A DNA stretch of 64,000 nucleotides, from NCBI RefSeq assembly GCF_031127875.1, contig NZ_JARXIA010000006.1, forward strand, positions 62,001 through 126,000. The letters are read 5' to 3'. Below the pieces are notes generated by a model. It made no database searches. It was not told where the DNA came from and saw only the letters and a program-made list of their open reading frames with translations. The translations under genes and the position numbers were made by a program. Shown one piece after another: positions 17,983 through 26,429 of the stretch. The first letter of the stretch is position 1; each line of letters starts with the position of its first letter. Origin of the DNA: Pelagicoccus sp. SDUM812005 (GTDB taxonomy: Bacteria; Verrucomicrobiota; Verrucomicrobiia; Opitutales; Opitutaceae).

Positions 17983-18609
17983 ATGAAAACGAAACTCTTC
18001 ACTCTTTCCGCTGTAGCGCTTGCCTTTTTGGCGAGCCAAGCGTCAGCCATCAGCTTCCAGTACTCCGACTACCGCGATGCGGATTTCGTAGGAAAGTTGC
18101 TCACCAACGAAGTGGGCATTGACCAGGTGGACAACTCGTTTGCCAGCGGCGTCTTCGATATCGTGAACGATGACGGCGATATCTACACTTGGGACAAGTA
18201 TGGGTTCACTCCGGGAGCGGAGGTCATCACGGCGGCGGAAATTGGCTTTGGCTTCTACGACTTGAGCCAATCGACTCCGAACTACTTGGGGGATTTTCGC
18301 TATCTCTTGGGGCAAGGGCTCTCCTCCTTGGCGGGATCGCTTACTTCTCCCGGGACGACTCTCTTCGAATTTGATTTGGCGACGGCCTACATGGGCAACA
18401 TTGCAGGCGACCTAATCTTGGATCTGCAGGACGACGGTTTGCTGGCTTGGAGAGTGGAGCTCGACGACAGCTTCCAAGGGGAAGTCACCTTGTACTGGGC
18501 GGCGTTGGCTGCGGATGCGGAGCGAGTTCCGGATTCCGGCAGCACCGCGGCTCTGCTGGGGCTTTCGATCTTCGCAGGCTTGGTCGCTCGCCGTCGCATG
18601 ACCGCCTAG
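17983..18609 (+). CDS. Exported protein with VPDSG-type CTERM sorting signal
   Basis: The 208-residue protein has an N-terminal signal peptide (MKTKLFTLSAVALAFLASQASA), an acidic Gly/Asp-rich beta-type middle, and a C-terminal tripartite tag: VPDSGSTAALLGLSIFAGL followed by VARRR. That is the VPDSG variant of the PEP-CTERM signal (TIGR03778-type), typical of Verrucomicrobiota and recognised by an exosortase. Such proteins are often co-encoded with exopolysaccharide clusters, and here it directly precedes one. No exosortase gene lies in the window. The start at 17983 is chosen for its signal peptide; the mature function is unknown. Confidence 0.85.
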   Translation: MKTKLFTLSAVALAFLASQASAISFQYSDYRDADFVGKLLTNEVGIDQVDNSFASGVFDIVNDDGDIYTWDKYGFTPGAEVITAAEIGFGFYDLSQSTPNYLGDFRYLLGQGLSSLAGSLTSPGTTLFEFDLATAYMGNIAGDLILDLQDDGLLAWRVELDDSFQGEVTLYWAALAADAERVPDSGSTAALLGLSIFAGLVARRRMTA

Positions 18610-18637
18610 TCGAACCGATTTTCTACCGCGATCGAAG

Positions 18638-18667
18638 GAGGATGCTGTTTTGGCATCCTCTTTTTTT
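18638..18667 (+). terminator. Intrinsic terminator after the VPDSG-CTERM gene
   Basis: Perfect 8-bp stem GAGGATGC/GCATCCTC with a 7-base loop is followed immediately by a run of seven T, 28 bases past the stop codon. A textbook intrinsic terminator. Confidence 0.93.
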
Positions 18668-19031
18668 GTGGTAGTTGATTAGGGATTTGGTGGGCTGCGT
18701 GTTTCTATTCTCTGCCTTGCCCGCTGTTGGGAGCCGTCGGCGAGTGGCCGTGAGTGAAAGTGGGGGGAGGGCCGTGTTTAGGCAGACGCTCTTGCATCAG
18801 GCTCAGGTTATTGGCCAAAACGGGCGTGTTTGGGCAGCTTACGATTCCAGCGATCGAGCTCATTGAAGCAAAAGGCCAGTATGAGATGGAGTCATGCTAA
18901 GTGTCATGCCCTAGAGGCCTCTATCCTTTGGAGGGGAGTATGAGGTCGAAGGGGATCCGAGACGTGCGTCTCACCTCTTACGTTTGCAATCAATTCGATT
19001 CTAATGGCTTGCTTTTTTTTGAATCCCACGT
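18668..19031. other. Intergenic region before the polysaccharide dehydratase gene
   Basis: No gene seen. A perfect 14-base palindrome GAGACGTGCGTCTC sits at 18959-18972, about 60 bases before the GTG start. A T8 run lies at about 19013-19020. The palindrome could be an operator or short hairpin controlling the downstream gene. Confidence 0.4.
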
Positions 19032-21125
19032 GTGACTGACATTCGCATCTACGTAGTAATCCTCACGGTTGTTGGCCTCCTCTTAATCATCAAATTTGGC
19101 TCGCGATCAGAGGGTGTTCTCTTATCCACGCACAGCTTCCTCATGCCGATGAAAACTAGTTCAAATATGTGGGTCCATAAGTTGGGTCGTCTCTCACTAC
19201 TAAGTGCGATCTATTCGATCATTTGCGTGGCAAGCCTCACTCTCGCTTTCGAGTTCAGGGACGATTTCACCATTTCGGACGCAACGGCCGGCATGCTGTG
19301 GTCCACGGTTTTCTGGCTTCTGCCCATCAAGTTGGTTTCCCTCTACTTTTTCGGTCAGTATCGCGGCCTGCTCACCTTTTTCCGCTTGCCCGATGTGTAT
19401 CGGGTGGGGGCGGCTTATGGGATTCCGAGTCTCTTGTTTTTTGTCGCTTCCTTCTACACGCAATTCGGCATCCTTCATTCCAAGGCTGCCATCATCCTAG
19501 ACTTTTTCTTTTCGGTTAGCCTGCTCTGTATCTTCCGCACTTCGCTTCGTATTTATCGGGAAAAGAGAACAGGAATGCGGGTGCTCTCGGACCCATCCGA
19601 CCAACATCGCGTCGTAATTTTTGGGGCTGGCCATACGGGCGCTGCTCTCGCGGCCGATTTGATGGCGAAACGCCATCGTTCGCTGACTCCGGTGGCTTTT
19701 ATCGATGACGACCCCTTCAAGTGGGATAAAAACGTGCATGGCCTGAAGGTGTACAGTTCGATTTCGAAGGCCTGTGACGCCAATTCCGGATGCGGCGCCA
19801 CGAAGCTAATTGTGGCGATGCCGGCGGCGAGTCCCTCTAAGATTCGCGAGATCACGGAGGAAGCGAGCAAGCTCTCCTTGAAGGTGGAGATCGTGCCTTC
19901 CTGGGAAGACCTGGCTTCGGGGCGTAAGCGGGTGGATAAGATCCGCCCTGTCAAAATCGACGACCTTTTGGGCCGTAACTCCATCAAGCTTCACTCCAAG
20001 AAAGTCATTGGAGAGCTTACCGGCAAGGTGGTAATGGTCACGGGCGCTGGAGGAACGATCGGCGGCGAGCTCTGTCGTCAAATCGCCCAGTGTAATCCCA
20101 GCATGGTCCTGATGGTGGAGCGTGCGGAGTACCTGCTGTTCCAAACGGAGCAGAAATTGAAGTCCGAGTTTCCAGACGTCGCCTCCCACGCTTTTATCGG
20201 AGATATCACGGACGAGGCTCGCATGGACTTTCTCATGGGAGGCTTTCTGCCCGACGTGATTTTCCACGCGGCGGCCCACAAGCACGTGCCTATGATGGAG
20301 CACCAGCCGGGCGAAGCGATCCGCAACAACACTTTGGGAACGGCGTTGCTTGCGGACCTCGCGATCAAGTACGAGGTGGAACGCTTTGTGTTCATATCCA
20401 CGGATAAGGCGGTCAATCCGACGAACGTCATGGGCGTTTCCAAGCGCCTGGCTGAGATCTTCCTCCAATCCTTGCAGGATTCCACGCGGATCCCGCAGTT
20501 CGTAGCGGTACGATTTGGAAACGTGCTCGGGTCTTCGGGAAGCGTGATTCCAACTTTTAAGCGACAGATCGAAGAAGGTGGCCCCATCACGGTTACCCAT
20601 CCGGAAATTACCCGCTATTTCATGACAGTTCCGGAGGCCGTCGGGCTCGTGCTCGAGTGTTCGGTCGATGCGGAAGGTGGCGAGATATTCGTGCTAGACA
20701 TGGGAGAGCCCATGAAGATTTACGATCTCGCCAAGCAGATGATCAAGTTGAGTGGCCTGCGCGAGGGAGAGGATATCGATATCGTTTTCTCCGGACTGCG
20801 TCCTGGGGAGAAGCTCTACGAAGAGCTGCAGCATGGTCAGGAAACGCTGGAATTGACGGAGAACAAAAAGGTATTCCGCTTTACAGGGCAGAAATCGAAG
20901 GAATGCGAAGTGCGCAAGTTTCTCAAGGAGCTGTCGCCGATGCTGCGGACCTCCGACTACAATGCTTTAAAGCGCAAGTTGCATAGCTTCGTTCCGGAAT
21001 ACGTCCCCGATTTTTCGGCGCCTAATTGGGCTCCTGCCCATGCCGAGGTCGGTTCCGCCTACCGCAAGCAAGGGCCGGAGGTAAAGGGAGAGAAGCTCGT
21101 TTCTTTTAAAGGAAATACCGCTTAG
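19032..21125 (+). CDS. Membrane-bound UDP-N-acetylglucosamine-type 4,6-dehydratase (PglF/WbpM/CapD-like)
   Basis: The protein has four to five N-terminal membrane spans (to about residue 180), a first Rossmann-like domain (VVIFGAGHTGAALAADL), then an SDR domain with VMVTGAGGTIGGELCRQIA. The family active-site region is STDKAVNPTNVMGVSKRLAE, where Met replaces the usual SDR Tyr, as is normal in this subfamily. The C-terminal FSGLRPGEKLYEEL is a family hallmark. It should convert UDP-GlcNAc to its 4-keto-6-deoxy form, the first step to bacillosamine-type or fucosamine-type sugars. PglE-, PglD- and PglC-like genes at 30-32.4 kb would use the product. The GTG at 19032 adds about 37 residues with an extra hydrophobic stretch; an ATG at 19143 is an alternative. 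Confidence 0.9.
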   Translation: MTDIRIYVVILTVVGLLLIIKFGSRSEGVLLSTHSFLMPMKTSSNMWVHKLGRLSLLSAIYSIICVASLTLAFEFRDDFTISDATAGMLWSTVFWLLPIKLVSLYFFGQYRGLLTFFRLPDVYRVGAAYGIPSLLFFVASFYTQFGILHSKAAIILDFFFSVSLLCIFRTSLRIYREKRTGMRVLSDPSDQHRVVIFGAGHTGAALAADLMAKRHRSLTPVAFIDDDPFKWDKNVHGLKVYSSISKACDANSGCGATKLIVAMPAASPSKIREITEEASKLSLKVEIVPSWEDLASGRKRVDKIRPVKIDDLLGRNSIKLHSKKVIGELTGKVVMVTGAGGTIGGELCRQIAQCNPSMVLMVERAEYLLFQTEQKLKSEFPDVASHAFIGDITDEARMDFLMGGFLPDVIFHAAAHKHVPMMEHQPGEAIRNNTLGTALLADLAIKYEVERFVFISTDKAVNPTNVMGVSKRLAEIFLQSLQDSTRIPQFVAVRFGNVLGSSGSVIPTFKRQIEEGGPITVTHPEITRYFMTVPEAVGLVLECSVDAEGGEIFVLDMGEPMKIYDLAKQMIKLSGLREGEDIDIVFSGLRPGEKLYEELQHGQETLELTENKKVFRFTGQKSKECEVRKFLKELSPMLRTSDYNALKRKLHSFVPEYVPDFSAPNWAPAHAEVGSAYRKQGPEVKGEKLVSFKGNTA

Positions 21126-21511
21126 TCGCGCAGGTTCTTCTTTGATGTTCCCTATGTTGAGGGCCCTCTCAATTCGGTGAGGCTGAGTCTTAGCGGGGGG
21201 ATCCCCGAGTTCCGATTCATCCTTGCTGTACTAGGATGGGTCAGGGAAGGCAGTTTCGTAAGGGGGGCTGAAGACGTAAGTGATTCAGCATTGAGTGCAC
21301 TCCCTGCCTGTGGCAGTTGCTTGCTGAGAAAGAGTACCCCGGTTTGTTTTTTTATATGCCGCGGCGAAGCATTCCTCTGGGCAGGCTCGCGAATTCAGAT
21401 ACTCCCACGAAGCAAGCGGGTGAAGTCGAGAGGGAAGGCGACGGGAGTAATAATCGGGTAACGGAAGCAGGATGCTTCCGCTACTGTCGGGAAGTCTGCG
21501 ACGTCGTTTCG
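21126..21511. other. Convergent intergenic region with a perfect hairpin
   Basis: No gene seen. The hairpin CGGAAGC-aggat-GCTTCCG, extendable by GTA/TAC, lies at 21458-21484 between the converging dehydratase and wzz genes. It lacks a T-run on either strand but is placed where a shared terminator would be expected. Confidence 0.45.
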
Positions 21512-22441
21512 TTATTCGGAACGGGCTTCTTGTCGTTTGGCTGTCTCTACGAAGTGCAGAACGAAGCAAAGGAAGAGGCCGAAAAAGCCGCCCAGCATGC
21601 CGGCCGCGATGACGATAAGGGCTCGTTTTGGGCGTACTCGAATTTCGGGTACAACGGCAGGGTCGATTACCTTGAAAGCGTAGTCCTCTTTCGCATTCGC
21701 CAGCATGGCGTTCTTGGTTTGGCTTTCGATAAGTCCGTAGAGGGATTCCTTGATTTCCAGTACGCGGGTTTCGCTGATTTGCTTGTTCAGGTACTCGAGA
21801 TTCTTTCTCGCCTCTTGCTTGGCTTGTTCGCGCAGGTGGCTATTAAGGCGGTTGGCCAGCAGGTTGGCCCAGCTTGCTGCGAGCTCGGGGTCTTGTAGTT
21901 CTACGGCGAGGGTGACGATTCCTGTTTTCTTGTCTTCCGAGACGCTCAGGCACTCTTTGGTGAAGCGTTCGTAGGTTTCTAGCTTGGTAGGGCGGTTGCT
22001 GCTTTGTCTTCTTTCGCTGGATGCGGTCCAGGACTTCGTTTCTTCGTCCCATTCGTCCGGGAATATCGCCTTCTGCGCTTCCTCGGTTTCGATAAAGGGG
22101 AGCAGGAATTGGCGGGATTTTAAGGTAGCGATGGCGGTTTCCGTTGAGCCACCGCCTCCTACGTTGATGCCTGCCATGGAGGCGAGCCCGCCGAATTGTC
22201 CGGCTAGGGCTGCTAGTCCGCCGCCTCCCTGTTCCTCGGAATTGGGCACCAAGGTTGTTTCGGCTTTATAAATCTCTGGCTGGTTGAGAGCGTAGAAGAT
22301 TCCGATGATGGCGAAGAGGGGACCGAAGGTAAGCCACGGCCACTTGCGCTTCCAGACGATGTTCCAGAGGTCGATGAGGGAGAGTTCATCTTCTTCAGGA
22401 GGGTAAGGGTACTGTGGATACTGTGACGGTGTGTCGGGCAT
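21512..22441 (-). CDS. Wzz-type polysaccharide chain-length determinant
   Basis: The 309-residue protein has a Pro/Tyr-rich N-terminus, the first membrane span after the Wzz signature (SLIDLWNIVWKRKWPWLTFG, about 20-40), and a periplasmic coiled domain (YLNKQISETRVLEIKESLYG). A second span near the C-terminus is preceded by the proline-containing motif VIDPAVVPEIRVRPKRALIV. No tyrosine-kinase domain follows, so it is a Wzz/PCP-1 or PCP-2a-like co-polymerase without BY-kinase. It should set chain length in the Wzy pathway. A glycine-rich segment (GGGGLAALAGQFGGLASMAG) at about 72-91 is typical of exopolysaccharide Wzz proteins. It lies downstream of the Wza-like gene, split from it by the GxxExxY cassette. 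Confidence 0.9.
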   Translation of the reverse strand: MPDTPSQYPQYPYPPEEDELSLIDLWNIVWKRKWPWLTFGPLFAIIGIFYALNQPEIYKAETTLVPNSEEQGGGGLAALAGQFGGLASMAGINVGGGGSTETAIATLKSRQFLLPFIETEEAQKAIFPDEWDEETKSWTASSERRQSSNRPTKLETYERFTKECLSVSEDKKTGIVTLAVELQDPELAASWANLLANRLNSHLREQAKQEARKNLEYLNKQISETRVLEIKESLYGLIESQTKNAMLANAKEDYAFKVIDPAVVPEIRVRPKRALIVIAAGMLGGFFGLFLCFVLHFVETAKRQEARSE

Positions 22442-22454
22442 TTGATAAAGGATG

Positions 22455-22495
22455 TTTTAACCGCAGAGTTCGCTGAGGACGCGGAGTTCTCTAAA
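22455..22495 (+). repeat. AACCGC-type dispersed repeat, left border of GxxExxY cassette 1
   Basis: TTAACCGCAGAGTTCGCTGAG and then GACGCGGAGTTCT. It is in inverted orientation to the copy at 22869-22913, and its right end contains the stop codon of the GxxExxY gene. Related copies lie at about 25461-25507, 26507-26545, 28482-28550 and 49051-49090. Confidence 0.8.
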
Positions 22496-22868
22496 AATTG
22501 TTCACGAGGCGTTTGATGCCTTGCTTCATCTGGGTGACGTTGAAGTTAAGTAAGTACCCTAGATTCAATTTCGATAGTTTTAGGTAGGTGAGTAGCTGCG
22601 CTGTGTGGATGTCGTTTAGTTCGTCCACGACTTTGAGCTCTAGAATGATCTTGGACTCTACGAGTATGTCCAAGCGATAGCCTTCATCGAGTTCTAAGCC
22701 CTTGTATGTTATCGGTTGGACCTTCTGCCGTTCGGTTTTAATTCCCCGCAGAGTAAGCTCATGTACTAGGCAGCGTTCGTAAGTCGATTCAAGAAGTCCA
22801 GGGCCTAGCTCCCTGTGAACCTCAATCGCTGCTCCGATAATTTCAAACGTCAGTTTCTCCGTATCCAT
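22491..22868 (-). CDS. GxxExxY protein (PDDEXK_3 family), copy 1
   Basis: The 125-residue protein has the family motif in [22 protein letters not shown] and a PD-(D/E)xK-like core: [21 protein letters not shown] (Asp at about 64, ELK at about 76-78), then [22 protein letters not shown]. The family (PF13366) has a nuclease-type fold but no established cellular role. The gene sits between the Wza-like and wzz genes, which would otherwise be adjacent. Its start codon touches one AACCGC-type repeat and its stop codon lies in another, inverted copy, so the whole 460-bp unit looks like an insertion. Coding quality looks intact. A second, different copy is at 53032-53421. Confidence 0.9.
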   Translation of the reverse strand: MDTEKLTFEIIGAAIEVHRELGPGLLESTYERCLVHELTLRGIKTERQKVQPITYKGLELDEGYRLDILVESKIILELKVVDELNDIHTAQLLTYLKLSKLNLGYLLNFNVTQMKQGIKRLVNNF

Positions 22869-22913
22869 TCTCTGCGTACTCTGCGTACTCTGCGTACTCT
22901 GCGGTTAATTAAA
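22869..22913 (-). repeat. AACCGC-type dispersed repeat with 9-bp tandem units, right border of GxxExxY cassette 1
   Basis: On the plus strand this holds three tandem CTGCGTACT units followed by CTGCGGTTAATTAAAA; on the minus strand it reads TTAACCGCAGAGTACGCAGAG. It is the inverted partner of the copy at 22455-22495 and overlaps the last codons of the Wza-like gene. Confidence 0.8.
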
Positions 22914-25446
22914 ATGAATTGATAGCGGCGGCGCCGAGGGCGATTTGGTAGAAGATTTGGCTGGTGGTGGTCCAGAGCTTGAGCGGGGCGACGCGGTCAA
23001 CGTCGATTGGCACTACCACAGTATCACCGGCTTCGATAATGGTTCCACCTTTGGGGAAGAAGCGGGAGCGCTGCTCGGTGACGACTTGGCCGTTGGCGCG
23101 AACGATATAGATCTGTTTCTTGTCGGCTTTCTTGGTGAGCCCGCCTGACAGGTTGATATAATCGATGTGGGAGAGCCCGCTTTGATAGAGGTGGGAAGTC
23201 GGGTAGTTTACGCTGCCGATAATGGTGACGGCCTGTGGGCGCTGCTTGATGATTAATTCGTCACCATCGATAACGGTGATATCTTCAAGTCCATCCAGGA
23301 TGTCGGGCAGGTTGATGACAAGGCGGCCAACGGCCTCGGTATTTTCGAGTTGATCGAGGAGGGATTGGGCAGTTTCTACGCCGTCGAGGCTGATGGCGTC
23401 GCTTTGGATGGAGGCAGCTGCGATGTCACTGCTGAGGCGTTCGCGTAGTTTTTTCAGGTTAGCTGCTTCGCTGAGGCGTAGGCTTTCTCGAAGGAACACT
23501 GCAGACTCAGGGTGCGCGAGATCGGTGATCCCGCCTGCTCGCTCGATGACTTGGGAAAGTCTCTCTCCTCTTTCGACGACGTAGGTTCCCGGGAATTTGA
23601 CTTCACCCTTGATGGTTATGGTTTCTTGCTCGGTCCATTCGGGGACGCGCTTGATGTTGAGTTGATCGAATTCCTGTAGGGCGATATCTTGCTGGCCAGC
23701 GGAGTCGCTCAGTGAGCCCGCGAGGCTCACAGGGATGAGCAGTGAATCGCGATTGGTCTTGTTGTTGTCCTGGTAGCGGACCAGTTCGGCTTGCAGGGTG
23801 TAGGCGTCTTCGGTGAATCCCCCTGCGGCCCGCACGAGGTCCGACACGTTCATGGAGCGGTCGAGGGGGTATTCTCCAGGGTGGCGAACTCTTCCGGTAA
23901 TGGTGACCACCTTTTGTGGCTCCTCGCTGGTGCTCTGGGCTTTGAGTCGAGCTACGATTTCGCCCAATCCTTCTCGGGCTTCGGTGAGGGCGTGGGGCTT
24001 TAGTTTTTCGCCCTTTTCGTTGATCGCCTCTCTATCTACTGGGGTAGCGTCGAAGACCATGATGCGGTCCTTGGGCTCCAGCAAGAGGTCGTGTTTGCTG
24101 TCTTTATGCAGGAAGAGTTGTTCTAAGCTGAAGGATCGGGTGGTGGTCACCCCGGTAATTGGGTTTCGGGACACCACTAGAGCGTAGTCGAGGTCAGCAG
24201 TTGGGAGGAGCTGCTCGACGTGGGGAATTATATTGGAGATGCGCTGGCCTTCTTTCCAAGCGTAGTCGCCGGGGCGTTCGACGGCACCCTGGAGTCGGAC
24301 GAAGTTTTCGACGCGATCCAAAGCGGAGAAGATTCGAATGATGTCGCCGTTTTGCACGAAATCCGAGCGCTTGTCGCTGGCGCTGAGGTCGACGTCGATC
24401 AGCTCTTTCAGGCCGCTGGAGGAGATGCGCTCGATTTGGGAAATGGAGGGGTAGGCTTTTGGGGTGAGTCCTCCAGCCATTTCGAAGAGGGTCTGGATGC
24501 TGGTGTCTTCTTTGATTTCGTAGATGGCCGGACGTCGTACTTCGCCGGCGATGCCGACCAAGGTGCCGACAGGGGGAACGAAGATCACGTCGCCTGGTTG
24601 AAGGCGAGCGTCGCTCGACGTGTCGCCATTGAGCAACAGCTCGTAAAGGTCGAGGGTGGCCACGACTTCGCCGTTTCGTTTGAGCTGAATGTTGCGCAGG
24701 GAGCCGATGGGGCGAATGCCGCCGCTGACGAAAAGGGCGTTGGTCAGGGTGGAGAGGGAGCTGACTGTGTAGGCGCCGGGGCGGTTGACGTCGCCTAGCA
24801 TGAAGATGCGCATGGACCGCAGTTCCCCTAAGCTGACGAAGGCGTCGACGCCGATCATCTGTTCCTTTACGCGTTCTACGATGGTGGTTTTTAGCTCGTT
24901 GAAGCTTTGGCCCGCTACGGGCATGGGGCCAAGATCGGGGATTTGCAGTACGCCGTCGCGCGATACGTAGAGGTCGTAGGAGGCTGCTTGCTTCCCAAAA
25001 AACTGGATACGTACTTGGTCGCCGGGACCGATGACATAGTCGACAGGCACAGGGATTTCGGTGACGGGAGCGAAGGTGGTAGGGGAGCCTTCGAAGAGGT
25101 CGTAGCCAAACTGCTTGAGCTCGTCCTTAACGACCTTCGCTTCGCTCTTCTCCTCTTCGTCAGCCAACTTGCCTGCCGTATCGAATTCCTCTTCTACCTG
25201 TTCGTTGCCTTCCTTAGCCTTGGGGGTGCCTTTCTTGACAACTTCCGGCGTTTCTAGGGCCTGGTTAGCGCTGTTGCTGGATTGCTGGGATTGGTACTTG
25301 CGCAGTTCGTCCATGGCCTGGGCTCTAAGGGGCGCAGGGAGAGAATTGAGCTTGGCCTGCTGCTCGGCGGATAGCGTTTGGGCCTGCGAAGCAGTCGCGG
25401 CGCTGAAGGCGAGGGCGAGTAATAGGAGTGGATTGAGCAACTTCAT
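22909..25446 (-). CDS. Large Wza-like polysaccharide export protein with multiple SLBB domains
   Basis: The 845-residue protein has a signal peptide (MKLLNPLLLLALAFSAATASQAQ), an acidic low-complexity stretch (about 55-105), the Poly_export domain (YVIGPGDQVRIQFFGKQ), and about six SLBB-type repeats marked by G-(E/D/S)-V-x-x-P-G-x-Y/H motifs. Examples are MLGDVNRPGAYTV, ITGRVRHPGEYPL, IKGEVKFPGTYVV and IIGSVNYPTSHLY. It ends in a hydrophobic helix. It is more than twice the length of E. coli Wza and has no lipobox, resembling long exporters of Bacteroidota and Verrucomicrobiota. It should form the outer-membrane or periplasmic exit conduit. Its stop codon is next to the repeat that borders the GxxExxY cassette. 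Confidence 0.9.
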   Translation of the reverse strand: MKLLNPLLLLALAFSAATASQAQTLSAEQQAKLNSLPAPLRAQAMDELRKYQSQQSSNSANQALETPEVVKKGTPKAKEGNEQVEEEFDTAGKLADEEEKSEAKVVKDELKQFGYDLFEGSPTTFAPVTEIPVPVDYVIGPGDQVRIQFFGKQAASYDLYVSRDGVLQIPDLGPMPVAGQSFNELKTTIVERVKEQMIGVDAFVSLGELRSMRIFMLGDVNRPGAYTVSSLSTLTNALFVSGGIRPIGSLRNIQLKRNGEVVATLDLYELLLNGDTSSDARLQPGDVIFVPPVGTLVGIAGEVRRPAIYEIKEDTSIQTLFEMAGGLTPKAYPSISQIERISSSGLKELIDVDLSASDKRSDFVQNGDIIRIFSALDRVENFVRLQGAVERPGDYAWKEGQRISNIIPHVEQLLPTADLDYALVVSRNPITGVTTTRSFSLEQLFLHKDSKHDLLLEPKDRIMVFDATPVDREAINEKGEKLKPHALTEAREGLGEIVARLKAQSTSEEPQKVVTITGRVRHPGEYPLDRSMNVSDLVRAAGGFTEDAYTLQAELVRYQDNNKTNRDSLLIPVSLAGSLSDSAGQQDIALQEFDQLNIKRVPEWTEQETITIKGEVKFPGTYVVERGERLSQVIERAGGITDLAHPESAVFLRESLRLSEAANLKKLRERLSSDIAAASIQSDAISLDGVETAQSLLDQLENTEAVGRLVINLPDILDGLEDITVIDGDELIIKQRPQAVTIIGSVNYPTSHLYQSGLSHIDYINLSGGLTKKADKKQIYIVRANGQVVTEQRSRFFPKGGTIIEAGDTVVVPIDVDRVAPLKLWTTTSQIFYQIALGAAAINSF

Positions 25447-25460
25447 GGGAAAGGGTGAAG

Positions 25461-25507
25461 GTTAACCGCTAAGATCGCGAAGGACGCAAAGTTTTTTTAA
25501 TCGCGAA
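25461..25507 (+). repeat. AACCGC-type dispersed repeat
   Basis: TTAACCGCTAAGATCGCGAAG followed by GACGCAAAG and a T7 run, then a partial second AATCGCGAA unit. Same family as 28482-28550. Confidence 0.7.
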
Positions 25508-25690
25508 CGTCGTGTATCGAGCACCTTGTGCGACCCTTGAGGAGCAGAGTGACGAGACAATTTCGCTTGCCGCGTCTCTTCGTGATGACGTTTGGGGCAA
25601 AACGCGACGAAACAATGGGGGAATTGTTAGATGCCCTACGGATGCTTTGCGCTCCTCGAGCGCGGCGAGCGTTCAGGTTGCGGGGTTGGG

Positions 25691-25738
25691 TCAGATTGGC
25701 CTTCGGCCAAGTAGGTGTCGCTGAGCGACGGTAGGTTT
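25691..25738 (+). repeat. Double-hairpin repeat, copy 1
   Basis: Stem 1 TTGGCC-ttc-GGCCAA, spacer GTAGGTG, stem 2 TCGC-tga-GCGA, then CGGTAGGTTT. It is one of eight copies in the window, all in the same orientation. Confidence 0.85.
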
Positions 25739-25881
25739 CGTTCTCTTAATCGCAGAACACAGTTGATTGATCTTCAGGTTTCCAGAGCGAATTGCTGGAC
25801 GCTCTACTCGCCCACCGTCCTTTCACGATCACAGTAATCTGTGGCTTATCCAATTGGGCATCAAATCACTGAGATGATGCA

Positions 25882-26166
25882 TCAGTATCTCGATTCCCTG
25901 CTGTGCCAGATCCTTACGATGACCACGTAGTCGTTCAACACGTAGTAGCGCAACACGTACGCTCCAGCAGCGAAAGGGATGAACAGTTCGCGTCTGCCGC
26001 TGTTGTCTTTCATCAAGTGTCCTATGTCGGGAAAGTCGCTCAGCATCTCAGATTTCTCCAGAATGGATTCGATCGCCCGAGCCGCGGCGTTCGGACTCTT
26101 TTCGAATAGAAACTCAAATAGCCTTCGTATGTCTTCCTCGGATTCCTTTAGCCAGACCGGCCTCAT
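25882..26166 (-). CDS. ParE/RelE-type toxin
   Basis: The 94-residue protein has the ParE fold pattern: N-terminal helical hairpin (ESEEDIRRLFEFLFEKSPNA, ILEKSEMLSDFPDIGHLMK), then beta-strands GRRELFIPFAAGAYVLRYYV and a C-terminal VIVRIWHSRE. ParE toxins poison gyrase, while related RelE toxins cleave mRNA. The sequence favours ParE because of the C-terminal IWHSRE. Its ATG overlaps the TGA of the upstream antitoxin gene (ATGA), the usual antitoxin-first layout. It lies in repeat-rich DNA inside the polysaccharide locus, where such modules often stabilise acquired DNA. Confidence 0.9.
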   Translation of the reverse strand: MRPVWLKESEEDIRRLFEFLFEKSPNAAARAIESILEKSEMLSDFPDIGHLMKDNSGRRELFIPFAAGAYVLRYYVLNDYVVIVRIWHSRESRY

Positions 26167-26429
26167 GAAGCCGCTTGCCGTGCCCTAGACAGAAGCTGTT
26201 CTAGTTTTTGCTTCATCTCAGAATGGCTGATATGCTCACCGGTGTGGAGAAAGTGCTCCAGTCGATCCTTGTCTTCGATTCGTTCCCTTTCGAAACGCTC
26301 CTCATCCTCCAAATACCGGCCCACGGCTTCTTTTATGAGGTAATTCATGCTCCGGTCTCGCTGTTCGGCTAGCCATTTGAGTCGGTCCTGAGTCTCAGGG
26401 TCGAGCCTTATTCCTTGGGTTTTCGCCAT
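26163..26429 (-). CDS. Ribbon-helix-helix antitoxin (ParD/CopG-like)
   Basis: The 88-residue protein begins MAKTQGIRLDPETQDRLKWL and continues with SMNYLIKEAVGRYLED, the ribbon-helix-helix DNA-binding fold. A charged C-terminal tail should wrap the toxin. The start at 26429 is chosen because the fold begins there; the frame is open further upstream without family sequence. On the minus strand two direct AGCGACA units about 20 bases apart lie just before the start codon (within 26430-26460) and are candidate autoregulatory half-sites. It forms a module with the ParE-type toxin gene. Confidence 0.88.
   Translation of the reverse strand: MAKTQGIRLDPETQDRLKWLAEQRDRSMNYLIKEAVGRYLEDEERFERERIEDKDRLEHFLHTGEHISHSEMKQKLEQLLSRARQAAS

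Larger units (their letters stand above)
25447..25881. other. Repeat-rich intergenic region
   Basis: No gene. It holds an AACCGC-type repeat (25461-25507), then a second motif with the pattern TTGAGGAGCAGAGTGACGAG (about 25540-25560; related pieces at 26754 and 28648), then a double-hairpin repeat (25691-25738). This stretch looks like layered insertion and decay of short repeats between the exporter and the ParDE module. Confidence 0.6.

Noticed and set aside
22491-22868. GxxExxY gene as a restriction or defence nuclease
   Set aside because: The fold could be nucleolytic, but there is no methylase, helicase or other defence partner. The neighbours are polysaccharide genes.
22869-22905. CRISPR-like direct repeats (three CTGCGTACT units)
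   Set aside because: The units are contiguous 9-mers without spacers and no cas genes are present. They belong to the AACCGC repeat.
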